Made by a program: the position numbers and the translations under genes
Origin: Burkholderiaceae bacterium 16
GTDB lineage: Bacteria > Pseudomonadota > Gammaproteobacteria > Burkholderiales > Burkholderiaceae
Assembly: GCA_000955785.1 (NCBI GenBank)
Contig: JYOD01000040.1
Location: 1-64,000, forward strand
Direction of reading: 5' to 3'
Length of the DNA stretch: 64,000 bases
Shown: piece after piece, positions 1-7,977 of the stretch
Position numbering within the stretch: position 1 is the first letter of the stretch
Layout: the number at the start of each line of letters is the position of its first letter
Notes under the pieces: model-generated
What the model saw: only the letters and a program-made list of their open reading frames with translations
Told to the model about the DNA's origin: nothing
Database searches by the model: none

Positions 1-29
1 GGTGAAACTGCCTTTGACTTTAAGCCTTT
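1..29. repeat. End of a dispersed repeat element cut by the window edge
   Basis: These 29 bases are identical to 31221-31249, the right border of the palindromic element at 30.5-31.3 kb, and match its left border (30568-30591) in reverse complement. Bases 22-45 then show an 8-base simple repeat (tttaagcc, three times). This is most likely the right end of another copy whose body lies left of the window. Confidence 0.75.
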
Positions 30-55
30 AAGCCTTTAAGCCTTCGACTTCGAAG

Positions 56-889
56 TCAGGCAGCCGCAAACCGCGCCAAATATCCAACCCCCTCAACAGC
101 CCGACTCCCATACCAGGAAACCATCTCCCCATCGATCAGCAAAACCTCCCTCCCGATCTGCCGCTCCAGCGCATCCACATGCGCCTCGGTAAACCGATAA
201 GGCTCACTGGAAAGCAAAACCAGATCAATCTCCCGCACCAGCCCCTCGCTCCAGCGAAAACTCGGATAGCGGGTGTCCGCCGTATTGGGCCGGCTGCAAT
301 CCCCGTCGACACAGGCTTCCGGCATGGCTTGCGCCGAAGGCCAGGTCTGCCAGTTGACCAACGCCAGCATGCGACTGATATAGGTATCCCTGGACACCGT
401 CATCCACGGATCCTGCCAGATCGCATACAGCACCTTGCGCTCGGGCCAAATCCGGCCACGCACCTGCGCCAGCTCGAACTCCATCGCCTCGCATAGCGAC
501 TCAGCTTCGGCAACCCGGCCGAAGATGCCGCCAAGCAAGCGATAAAGCGCAAGATTATCCTCAGGCGCACACGGGTGAGTCACGATCACATGCGGAACGA
601 AACCCCGGATCTCATCGACCGTCTCGCGGCGGTTCTCATCGATATTGACCACCACATGCGTAGGCGCCAGCGCCCGCAGGCGCTCAAGCTTGACGTCCTT
701 GGTGCCGCCCACCTTGGCAACGGCACGCACGACAGGCTCGGGATGGATGCAAAAGCCAGTGCGCGCCACCACCTGCGGCCCCAGCCCCAGCGTAAACAAC
801 AGCTCCGTCACCGATGGCACCAGCGAAGCGATACGCACCTCCCCGGCAGCGGGGCCATGCAAAACGCCTGCGGCATCCTGCCAGGTCAC
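56..889 (-). CDS. BtuF/TroA-like cobalamin-binding protein without signal peptide
   Basis: This 277-residue protein resembles the helical-backbone metal or cobalamin binding proteins (BtuF/FepB type): the first lobe opens with IASLVPSVTELLFTLGL, followed by GTKDVKLERLRALAPTHVVV, a long linking helix, and a second lobe ending near EVLLIDGEMVSWYGSR. I chose the GTG start at 889 because it overlaps the TGA of the upstream dehydrogenase (GTGA), which suggests translational coupling. No signal peptide or lipobox is present from this start or from upstream ATGs, which is odd for an ABC-importer binding protein. No permease or ATPase gene is nearby. It may be a cytoplasmic cobalamin or corrinoid binding homologue; the ligand is unproven. 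Confidence 0.8.
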   Translation of the reverse strand: MTWQDAAGVLHGPAAGEVRIASLVPSVTELLFTLGLGPQVVARTGFCIHPEPVVRAVAKVGGTKDVKLERLRALAPTHVVVNIDENRRETVDEIRGFVPHVIVTHPCAPEDNLALYRLLGGIFGRVAEAESLCEAMEFELAQVRGRIWPERKVLYAIWQDPWMTVSRDTYISRMLALVNWQTWPSAQAMPEACVDGDCSRPNTADTRYPSFRWSEGLVREIDLVLLSSEPYRFTEAHVDALERQIGREVLLIDGEMVSWYGSRAVEGVGYLARFAAA

Positions 890-1686
890 GACTGCTTGTC
901 CTGGCTGCGCGGCTTGCGCGGCGCGCGCGAGAAAACCGCATCGTAAAGCCAGCGCGGCATCAGGTGCAGGAAGGATGCCACCACGCCCATCTGCCACGGC
1001 ACCACGGCGAAGCGGCGGCCTGCGGCAATAGCACGCACCGCCTTGCGGGCGAATACGTCGGCATCCATCAGGAAAGGCATGCGATAGGGATTGTGCTCGG
1101 TCATCGGCGTGCGGATATAGCCGGGCGCGATGGTGACCACGCGGATGCGCTCGCGGCGCTGTTCCAGGCGCAGGCTTTCGAGCAGCTTGATCACGGCGGA
1201 CTTGGAGGCGCTGTAGGCGCCGCCGCCGGGCAGCCCGCGCACGCCGGCCACGCTGGCAATGCCGACCAGCGTGCCGCGCCAGCCGCCGGCGCCGGGAGCG
1301 CGCTCGCGCATGGGCTGCATGAACGGCTGGAAGGTAGTGAGTACACCGAACCAGTTGGTGTCCATCACCATGCGGAAGGCTTCAAGATCCTCGCGCTCGC
1401 TGGCCACGGTGCCGACCGATACGCCGGCGTTGGCGATCACCACATCGGGGCAGCCAAAATGATCGAGGAAGTCCTGGGCGGCGAGCTGCATGGCGGCGGC
1501 ATCGCGCACGTCCGCGGCATAAACGCGCACCGCGTTGGGATTTGGCAGGCTGCGGGCAAATTCGCGCAGCACGCCTTCGCGCCGGCCAACCAGTCCGAGG
1601 ATGGCGCCCTGCGCCGCGTACTCGCGCGCCAGGGCCTGGCCGAGTCCGCTCGACGCGCCGGTAAGAAAGACTTTCAGTGCTCGCAT
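886..1686 (-). CDS. Short-chain dehydrogenase/reductase
   Basis: This is a classical SDR of 266 residues with a Rossmann fold. The nucleotide-binding motif TGASSGLG is at residues 9-16, NAG follows at about 86-88, and the catalytic set is Ser145, Tyr158 and Lys162 (YSASK). It probably catalyses NAD(P)-dependent oxidation or reduction of an unknown alcohol or ketone. The C-terminal part (about 220-255) is hydrophobic and resembles membrane-associated SDRs of the DltE/YqjQ type. The stop codon overlaps the start of the binding protein by 4 bases, so the two are probably co-translated. It lies downstream of dsbA on the same strand. The substrate cannot be read from sequence. Confidence 0.88.
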   Translation of the reverse strand: MRALKVFLTGASSGLGQALAREYAAQGAILGLVGRREGVLREFARSLPNPNAVRVYAADVRDAAAMQLAAQDFLDHFGCPDVVIANAGVSVGTVASEREDLEAFRMVMDTNWFGVLTTFQPFMQPMRERAPGAGGWRGTLVGIASVAGVRGLPGGGAYSASKSAVIKLLESLRLEQRRERIRVVTIAPGYIRTPMTEHNPYRMPFLMDADVFARKAVRAIAAGRRFAVVPWQMGVVASFLHLMPRWLYDAVFSRAPRKPRSQDKQS

Positions 1687-1823
1687 CGGGTAGGTCCAGG
1701 GGAAACTGCAACACTGTTCATGCCGACAGCCCCATCCCGGCGCGGGCCGGACGCCGCTGCGCCACGCCGGCGCCGGCGGTGCCGGTCGACCGCTGGCGGC
1801 CAGGGCTGGCCGCCGCAGGGAAT

Positions 1824-2462
1824 TTACATCTTCTTGTCGCGTACCTGGCCGACAAGGTAATCCATGGTCTGGATGGCCGCGCCCTTGGTGCCGGCGATGG
1901 ACGGCGAGGTCACGTACTTGCCCTGCACCACGATGGTCGGCACGCCGTCGATCTTGTAGGCGTCCGCGATCTTGTTGGCGCGTTGCGAGTTGGTGGTCAC
2001 GGAGAACGAGTTGTAGGCGTCGAGGAACGCCTTGCGGTCGATGCCGTTCTTGGCCATGAAGTCGGCGATCTCGTTCGGGTCCAGCATGCGCTTGCGGTCG
2101 ACGTGCATGGCGCTGAAGACCTTGCTGTGCATGGCGTCAAGCTTGCCGAGGGATTCCAGCGCATAGAAGATCTTGGTGTGCGGCAGCAGGTCGTCGCGGA
2201 AAGCCACCGGCACGCGCTTGAACACGACGTCCTTGCCCTGCTTGCTCACCCAGGCTTCCAGCTCGGGCTCGAAATCGAAGCAGTGCGGGCAGCCGTACCA
2301 GAAGAACTCGGTGACTTCGATCTTGCCCGGCGCGATGGGCTGCGGCGCTTTCAGGACCTGATATTCCTTGCCCGAGGTGGGCGCGGCTGCCTGGGCGGGT
2401 GCGGTCATCAGGAAACCGGTCACGGCGACCAGCGTGGCGAACAAGGTGGCGAGTTTCTTCAT
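1824..2462 (-). CDS. dsbA: Thiol:disulfide interchange protein DsbA
   Basis: This periplasmic disulfide oxidase has 212 residues, the normal DsbA length. An N-terminal signal peptide ends near the AQA at about residue 25. The thioredoxin-fold active site is Cys58-Pro-His-Cys61, the canonical DsbA CPHC, and a cis-proline loop (VPTIV) lies near residue 180. It donates disulfides to exported proteins and is normally reoxidised by DsbB, which is not in this window. The gene follows a SPOR-domain gene and argS on the same strand. No strong Shine-Dalgarno sequence precedes the ATG, but the signal peptide fixes this start. Confidence 0.96.
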   Translation of the reverse strand: MKKLATLFATLVAVTGFLMTAPAQAAAPTSGKEYQVLKAPQPIAPGKIEVTEFFWYGCPHCFDFEPELEAWVSKQGKDVVFKRVPVAFRDDLLPHTKIFYALESLGKLDAMHSKVFSAMHVDRKRMLDPNEIADFMAKNGIDRKAFLDAYNSFSVTTNSQRANKIADAYKIDGVPTIVVQGKYVTSPSIAGTKGAAIQTMDYLVGQVRDKKM

Positions 2463-2539
2463 ATGGCGCGGCTTTCGAAAATGGGCAATGAGCGTATGAC
2501 AGCGGCGGGGCGTTCCGGTTCAGCTAACGCCCCGGGTTG

Positions 2540-3307
2540 TTACTGCTTGGTAAAACGGATCACCGAAGCTTCGAAGCCCGACGACTGCAGCCGGTCGCGC
2601 GCGCGGTTCATATCTTCGATCTTGTTGAACGGCCCCAGGCGCACGCGATAAAGCTTGACGCCATTGACGTCGCGCTCGGTCACCTTGGCCTCGAAACCCT
2701 GCATGGCCAGGTTGGCCTTCTGGCGGTCAGCGTCGTCCTGCGAACGGAAGGCGCCCACCTGCAGCAGGTAGCCGACCTTGTTGGCATCAGCCTGGGCGAT
2801 CTCGGCGATCGGGTCGGCGACGGGCTTCTCGGCCGGCTTCTCGGCCGGCTTTTCCGCCGGTTTCTGCGCGGGCTTCTCGGCCGGCTTTTCCGCGGGCTTC
2901 TCGGTCGGCTTCTCGGTCGGCTTCTCAGCCGGTTTTTCGGCGGGCCGGTTGGCGGCCACCGGGGGCTGGCGCTCAGGTGGCTTCACCGTGGGCGCCGGAC
3001 CGGCGGGCTGCTCGGGCTCGGCGGCGGGCCCGACGGGCTTGGCCGGCGTCTTGCTCCACAGCGGCTTGTTGGGATCCGTCGGGGCTTCCTGCGCCGGGGC
3101 CGGCAGGTTGCTGACGATATTGCCGGGCTCGGACGGCTTCTGAGCGCCCTTCTGCTGGAATGGCGCCGGCGACTTGGTGATGTACAGGGCGACCACTACC
3201 GCGATCGCCAGGCCGACGATCAGGCCCAGCACCAGTCCCAGGAACGTACCTCCGCGCTGCGGGGCGCGGCTGGCATTGCGCGGGGCGCGCTTGCGTTGCT
3301 GTTGCAT
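2540..3307 (-). CDS. SPOR-domain cell-division-type membrane protein
   Basis: This 255-residue protein has a short basic cytoplasmic N-terminus (about 1-25), one transmembrane helix (about 26-47), a long disordered Pro/Lys/Glu/Ala stretch dominated by the pentapeptide EKPAE/EKPTE (about 120-165), and a C-terminal SPOR domain (about 175-250, starting near GYLLQVGAF) of the kind that binds denuded septal peptidoglycan. This is the FtsN/DedD layout, so a role at the division site is likely. An AGAGGAATTC stretch gives a good ribosome site before the ATG. The coding repeat makes the DNA at about 2815-2940 highly repetitive. It sits between argS and dsbA. Confidence 0.88.
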   Translation of the reverse strand: MQQQRKRAPRNASRAPQRGGTFLGLVLGLIVGLAIAVVVALYITKSPAPFQQKGAQKPSEPGNIVSNLPAPAQEAPTDPNKPLWSKTPAKPVGPAAEPEQPAGPAPTVKPPERQPPVAANRPAEKPAEKPTEKPTEKPAEKPAEKPAQKPAEKPAEKPAEKPVADPIAEIAQADANKVGYLLQVGAFRSQDDADRQKANLAMQGFEAKVTERDVNGVKLYRVRLGPFNKIEDMNRARDRLQSSGFEASVIRFTKQ

Positions 3308-3388
3308 GAATTCCTCTAGCGTGATGGCGCGATTATAGAGCCTGCGCCAATCCCGGCATCACTGTCTGTGGTCAAGACGACACGCTTG

Positions 3389-3420
3389 CCCGTGCCGGGG
3401 GGCGAGCCCCCCGGCACGGG
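3389..3420 (-). terminator. Strong hairpin just after argS
   Basis: A perfect 14-bp GC-rich stem with a 4-base loop (3403-3406) begins 5 bases beyond the argS stop. It has no T-tract on the minus strand, so it may be an mRNA-stabilising hairpin or a factor-assisted terminator, not a classical intrinsic one. Confidence 0.5.
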
Positions 3421-3424
3421 GCGC

Positions 3425-5218
3425 TTACATCCGTTGCGGCGCCGAGACACCGATCACCGCCAGCCCGTTGCGCAACACCTGCCGCGTCGCGGCCAGCATC
3501 GCCAGACGGGCCAGCTTGACGGCCTCGTCATCCACCAGCACGCGGTCGGAGTTATAGAAGGCATGGAAATCGCCCGCCACGTCCCGCAGGTAGAAGGCGA
3601 CCGCGTGCGGCGCCAGTTCGTCCGCCGCCGCAGCCAGCATGTCCGGGAAATCGGCCAGGCGCTGGCCCAGCGCTAGCGCCTGCGGGGTGGCATCGGGGCC
3701 GGTCACGGGCGCCAGGTCGGCGCCGGCCAGCGCGGGAAGCTTGGCTTCCCAGTCGGCGCCGCCCCAGGATTCGAAGATCGAGCAGATCCGCGCATGGGCG
3801 TACTGCACGTAATACACCGGGTTCTCGTCGTTCTGCTTGAGCGCGAGGTCAACGTCGAAAATGAATTCCGTATCCGCCTTGCGCGACAGCAGGAAGAAGC
3901 GCACCGCATCGCGCCCGCGCGTGAAGTGCCCGGGCCAGTCGGCCACGCCGGCTTCCAGGCAGCCGCGGATGGTCTCGCCGCCTTCCGCGCCGTTGCTCCA
4001 CTCGATCAGGTCGCGCACGGTCACATACGAACCGGCGCGCTTGGAGATCTTGACCTCCTCGCCGTTCTTCATGACGGTGACCATCTTGTGCAGGATGTAG
4101 TCGGGGTAGCCCACGGGGATACCGATTTCCAGCCCTTGCAGGCCGGCGCGCACGCGCGCGATGGTGCCGTGGTGGTCGCTGCCCTGCACGTTGATGACCT
4201 TGGTGAAGCCGCGCTCCCACTTGCTGGTGTGGTAGGCCACGTCCGGCACGAAGTAGGTATAGGTGCCGTCGCCCTTGCGCATGACGCGGTCCTTGTCGTC
4301 GCCGTCATCGGTGGTGCGCAGCCACAGCGCGCCTTCGTTCTCGTAGGTCTTGCCCTTGTCCACCAGCGATTTCACCGTGGCCTCTACCTTGCCGTCGCTG
4401 TAGAGGGACGATTCCAGGTAGTAGCGGTCGAACTTGACGCCGAACGCCCGCAGGTCGATGTCCTGCTCGTTGCGCAGATAGGCCACGGCAAACTTGCGGA
4501 TCGACTCGATGTCCTCGACGTTGCCGGACGCCGTCACGGCGTCGCCGTCGGATGCACGCACGGTCTTGCCGGCCAGGAAGTCGGCGGCGATGTCGGCGAT
4601 ATAGTCGCCGTTGTAGGCCGATTCAGGCCAGCCGGCATCACCGGGCTTGAGGCCGCGGGCACGCGCCTGCACGGATGTCGCCAGGGTCTGGATCTGCACG
4701 CCGGCGTCGTTGTAATAGAACTCGCGGTGCACGGCGAAACCCTGCCAGTCCAGCAGGTTGGCAAGCGCATCGCCCAGCGCCGCCTGGCGGCCGTGCCCCA
4801 CGTGCAGCGGACCGGTCGGGTTAGCCGAGACGAACTCGACCAGCACCTTGCCGCGCGCGCCCTGCTCCTGGGCGCCATAGCGGTTGCCCTGTTCGAGCAC
4901 CGCGCGCAGCACCTCGGCCTTGGCGGCCGGCGTCAGGCGCAGGTTGATAAAGCCGGGACCGGCAATCTCAAGCCCGGCCACCAGGCCGGCGGTACGCGCA
5001 TCGGCCTTGACCGCATCGACAATCTGCTGGGCCAGCTCGCGCGGGTTGCGCTTGAGCGACCGGGCAACCTGCATGGCGAGGTTGCAGGCCAGGTCGCCGT
5101 GGGCGGCCACCTTGGGGCGTTCGAAGGTGGCAGCGGGCAGGGCGGCGTCGGCCGGAGCGAGTGCGCGCACCGCGTCGTTGAACGCAGCGGCAAGATTGGT
5201 GGTCTGAACTGGCAGCAT
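3425..5218 (-). CDS. argS: Arginyl-tRNA synthetase
   Basis: This class I aminoacyl-tRNA synthetase charges tRNA-Arg. Its 597 residues are in the usual range. The N-terminal Add1 domain that recognises the tRNA D-loop covers about 1-115. The HIGH signature appears as HVGH at 139-142 and the KMSKS loop as KISKR at 390-394. The C-terminal DALR anticodon-binding domain covers about 470-597 and ends in the typical QRM. The start at 5218 fits the N-terminal domain of homologues. It is the first gene of the leftward block argS-SPOR-dsbA. Confidence 0.98.
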   Translation of the reverse strand: MLPVQTTNLAAAFNDAVRALAPADAALPAATFERPKVAAHGDLACNLAMQVARSLKRNPRELAQQIVDAVKADARTAGLVAGLEIAGPGFINLRLTPAAKAEVLRAVLEQGNRYGAQEQGARGKVLVEFVSANPTGPLHVGHGRQAALGDALANLLDWQGFAVHREFYYNDAGVQIQTLATSVQARARGLKPGDAGWPESAYNGDYIADIAADFLAGKTVRASDGDAVTASGNVEDIESIRKFAVAYLRNEQDIDLRAFGVKFDRYYLESSLYSDGKVEATVKSLVDKGKTYENEGALWLRTTDDGDDKDRVMRKGDGTYTYFVPDVAYHTSKWERGFTKVINVQGSDHHGTIARVRAGLQGLEIGIPVGYPDYILHKMVTVMKNGEEVKISKRAGSYVTVRDLIEWSNGAEGGETIRGCLEAGVADWPGHFTRGRDAVRFFLLSRKADTEFIFDVDLALKQNDENPVYYVQYAHARICSIFESWGGADWEAKLPALAGADLAPVTGPDATPQALALGQRLADFPDMLAAAADELAPHAVAFYLRDVAGDFHAFYNSDRVLVDDEAVKLARLAMLAATRQVLRNGLAVIGVSAPQRM

Positions 5219-5464
5219 GGATGTCGTGGCCCTGAGGCGGTTGTCTGGTGCCGCCGCGGCGGTCCGGAAGCGGCGGCACCGTCACGGGCGGCATGTGGAG
5301 GCCGCGCCGCGTGGCAGGCAATGAATTGCAGAACGCGGAATTTTATCAGGTGCTATGCTGACATCATGCGGCGGGCCTCAAACCGGCCGTTGCGCACCCC
5401 GGACCGACTCCCGGACAAGCCGCGCGGTCATGTACTTCGCTGTACGCCAAGGAAAGGATAAATC

Positions 5465-5788
5465 ATGCTGATCACCTTCAAATCCCACGCGTCGCAAGAT
5501 CTCATCATGATGAGGGATCTCGCCGTCACGCTCCTGGGGATTATCGGCAAGCACCTGGGAGAGCGCGGGGTGATCACCACCGAGGAACTGCCTCGCTGCA
5601 TCCACAAACTGGAAGCCGCGGTGACGGACGCCAAGAAGGTGCACCCGGCCGAGTCGTCCGTATCACCGGGCAAGCAGGATGAGGACCAGGAAGAAGAGCC
5701 CTTGCACCTGGGCCAGCGGGCCTACCCATTCCTCGACATGCTGCGCGCTTCCCTGCGCGAGAACACCGAGGTCATGTGGGGCGTGTAG
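5465..5788 (+). CDS. DUF1840 protein
   Basis: This 107-residue cytoplasmic protein matches the beta-proteobacterial DUF1840 family: the start MLITFKSHASQDLIMM, an acidic middle, and a helical end near YPFLDMLRASLRENTEV. No catalytic motif or membrane segment is visible, and the function is unknown. A purine-rich AAGGAAAGGA lies just upstream of the ATG. The gene is monocistronic and divergent from argS. Confidence 0.85.
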   Translation: MLITFKSHASQDLIMMRDLAVTLLGIIGKHLGERGVITTEELPRCIHKLEAAVTDAKKVHPAESSVSPGKQDEDQEEEPLHLGQRAYPFLDMLRASLRENTEVMWGV

Positions 5789-5950
5789 GCGCCGCGCCGG
5801 ACCTGAACAGCCCGTAGTAGCAGAGGCAGGCGCCGGCTGGCGGCTCCCCCGCCGCGGCGGAGCCCCTGCCGCCGGCACCCTTTCCGCCGGCGGCGCATTC
5901 CGGCTTCGCCCTCGCGCCGCCCCTCTTCCGCCCGAAATCCCGGATTGATA

Positions 5951-5982
5951 TAAAAAAGCCCGGCCGATGTTCCTGGCCGGGC
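5951..5982 (-). terminator. Intrinsic terminator of the ferritin-like gene
   Basis: An 8-bp GC stem (5958-5965 with 5975-5982) is followed on the minus strand by six T residues. It lies about 85 bases after the ferritin-like stop. Confidence 0.75.
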
Positions 5983-6065
5983 GCGCCGGATCAGGGAGTG
6001 GATCCGGAAGGGGGAAGAATTGCTTTATTCGATGGGGCGCATGAATCACTAACGGCGCTGGATTG

Positions 6066-6668
6066 CTAGCCCTTGACCTGCATGTCCGCAAGTTCGTCCG
6101 CGTGCTCTTCCTCGACTGCCAGGATTTCTTCCAGCATGCGGCGCGTGGTCGGATCGCGATCACCCATGTACTGCACCATCTCCCGATAGCTCTCGATGGC
6201 AAGACGCTCGGCCACCAGGTTTTCCCTGATCATGTCGGTCAGCGATCCGGCCTCGACGTATTCGGAGTGGCTACGCGCCGACAGGGTGTCCGGCGAGAAA
6301 TCGGGCACCCCGCCAAGCTGTACGATGCGCGCCGCGATGCGGTCGGCGTGGCCCTGCTCTTCGTCGGAGTGGACCTTGAACTCGGCGGCAACCGGCTCGG
6401 CGTGAATTCCCTTGGCCATGAAGTAGTGGCGCCGGTAGCGCAGTACGCAGACCAGTTCGGTGGCCAACGCCTCGTTGAGGAGCTTCAGCACGGTCGTGCG
6501 GTCCGCATCATAGTCCTGCGTGACGGCGCCTTCCTCCATATGCTTGCGGGCGCGCTCGCGCAATGTCTTGACATCGGACAGGAAGCCGCCGCTTGCGCCT
6601 TTCTCATTCCGGGACTGCTGGCTCTTGCCTTTGCCGACGACGGGCTTCTCTGTAACCGGGGTGCCCAT
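6066..6668 (-). CDS. Ferritin-like (bacterioferritin/Dps-type) di-iron protein
   Basis: This is a 200-residue four-helix-bundle protein. Likely di-iron ligands are Glu71, Glu104 with His107 (EEQGH), Glu154, and Glu187 with His190 (EEEHA), the two E-x-x-H repeats of ferritin-like families. A basic, disordered 25-residue N-terminus could bind DNA as in some Dps proteins; that is inference. I chose the ATG at 6668 because AGGAG lies 10 bases upstream, while the ATG at 6677 is only 1 base from it. It probably stores or detoxifies iron or peroxide. It clusters with DUF883 and DUF1328 genes. Confidence 0.82.
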   Translation of the reverse strand: MGTPVTEKPVVGKGKSQQSRNEKGASGGFLSDVKTLRERARKHMEEGAVTQDYDADRTTVLKLLNEALATELVCVLRYRRHYFMAKGIHAEPVAAEFKVHSDEEQGHADRIAARIVQLGGVPDFSPDTLSARSHSEYVEAGSLTDMIRENLVAERLAIESYREMVQYMGDRDPTTRRMLEEILAVEEEHADELADMQVKG

Positions 6669-6777
6669 GGCGATCATGCTCCTGCGGGGTTGGGGGATGG
6701 CCTCTGCCGGGCCTGCGCAATTACGATGTGTTTCGACATGTTTCATTGCGTGCTTCAGTGCGGTCGGACGCGGCGCA

Positions 6778-7203
6778 TCAGTCCTCTCTCTTGCGTCCGT
6801 TGGCAGCCAGCAGCAATCCGACGAAAGCGCCCACAGCCGCTGCTATGCCGATCGCCTTCAGCGGCGATGCAACCACGCTCTGCTGAACGCCGTCCACGGC
6901 GTAATCGACGCGCTCTCGTGCCCGGCTTGCGCCTTCCAGCGTGGCGCGGCGCAGGTGGTCGCCCAGCGCACGCGTGCGGTCGTGCAGCCGGCGTCCTGCC
7001 CGCACGGCTTCGGACGAGCCTTCGCGCCCCAGCACTTCCATGGTTTGCTCGAGTTGCGCGATCAGTGCCCTGACCTCGCCGGCAACCGGCCCCGCAGCAT
7101 CGCGGGTATCGCGCGCGGCATGTCTGATCTGGCGGACCGTGCTCTCGGCACTATCGGCCAGGTGGTTCACTTCCTTTCGGACCTTCGGGTTGTTGGTCAG
7201 CAT
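6778..7203 (-). CDS. DUF883 (ElaB/YqjD-like) membrane-anchored protein
   Basis: This 141-residue protein has a long amphipathic helical region (about 10-110) and a single C-terminal membrane segment (about 115-135) with small-residue spacing (AIGIAAAVGAFVGLLLA) ending in basic residues. That is the ElaB/YqjD/DUF883 layout. In enterobacteria these proteins anchor ribosomes to the membrane in stationary phase; a similar role here is inference. It lies between two DUF1328 genes and the ferritin-like gene on the same strand, which suggests a shared stress response. Confidence 0.82.
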   Translation of the reverse strand: MLTNNPKVRKEVNHLADSAESTVRQIRHAARDTRDAAGPVAGEVRALIAQLEQTMEVLGREGSSEAVRAGRRLHDRTRALGDHLRRATLEGASRARERVDYAVDGVQQSVVASPLKAIGIAAAVGAFVGLLLAANGRKRED

Positions 7204-7267
7204 CGCCTGATCTCCGTTTCGTCTGAGGACGCTCTGTGATTCCCTTCGTGCCGTGCGCCGCCTCCGC

Positions 7268-7429
7268 CTAGCGCCTAACCAAGCTGATCACGAAGGTCAC
7301 AAGGGCAACCACCAGGAAGATGAAGAACAGGATCTTGGCGATTTCGACCGCGCCTGCTGCGATGCCCCCAAAGCCGAACACGGCGGCAATCAGGGCGATG
7401 ACAAAGAACACGACTGCGTAGTGCAACAT
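7268..7429 (-). CDS. DUF1328 small membrane protein (copy 1)
   Basis: This 53-residue protein starts [19 protein letters not shown], contains the family core [19 protein letters not shown], and ends LVRR. It forms two hydrophobic helices and is almost entirely membrane-embedded. The start at 7429 has GGAG 8 bases upstream. The family (PF07043, YtjA-like) has no known biochemical function. It is a paralogue of the gene at 7507-7680. Confidence 0.9.
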   Translation of the reverse strand: MLHYAVVFFVIALIAAVFGFGGIAAGAVEIAKILFFIFLVVALVTFVISLVRR

Positions 7430-7506
7430 GGTGATGGCTCCCTAAGTGAATAGCGCTACCGCGCCAGGCAGCGCGGGCCTGGCAAGTGGCAGCACCTGGC
7501 GCCTGG

Positions 7507-7680
7507 CTATTTCACCGCTTTGAACACGGTCACACCCAGGACAAGGAACAGTACGAACAGCACCAGGAAGATGAAGAACAGGATTTTGGCAATGCCGGCC
7601 GCGCCGGCAGCGATACCTGTAAATCCAAGCAAGCCGGCGACCACGGAAACCACAGCAAAAATCAGCGCCCATTTCAGCAT
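7507..7680 (-). CDS. DUF1328 small membrane protein (copy 2)
   Basis: This 57-residue protein starts [19 protein letters not shown] and shares the core [19 protein letters not shown] with the neighbouring copy. Two transmembrane helices fill the protein. The start at 7680 is chosen because the family begins MLxWA and a GGGAGA run lies upstream; the longer frame extending to 7767 lacks support. The function is unknown. Confidence 0.9.
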   Translation of the reverse strand: MLKWALIFAVVSVVAGLLGFTGIAAGAAGIAKILFFIFLVLFVLFLVLGVTVFKAVK

Positions 7681-7977
7681 TGACGTTCTCCCTCTCCCCT
7701 GGCTGGCTTGCGCGAGACTGCGCAAGGTCATGGCTACATGGTAGAGACCGCCTCGCCGCGCAGACACCGATGGCGCACCGATTCCCTTGTCAGCCGATTC
7801 CTACAGGATCAGGATTGGCGCAGCCTCGCGCGCAGCGGCCGCGCACTGCAGGTTGACCGGGGGCCGTCGATGTGCTTCCATCGACGCCGACAGGGTACAT
7901 GCCTGACCCGGACCTTGCCCCGCGCCACGCGGCGCGGGAACGCCCACCGGCCAGGCACCCGATTTCGGGGAACGACA

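Noticed and set aside
2815-2940. A tandem DNA repeat array or CRISPR-like run
   Set aside because: The periodicity is explained by the EKPAE-type coding repeat of the SPOR protein; units are short and not separated by unique spacers.
7708-7977. An N-terminal extension of the histidine kinase
   Set aside because: The frame is open, but the first membrane helix begins right after ATG 7978 and the extension overlaps the promoter region of the DUF1328 gene.
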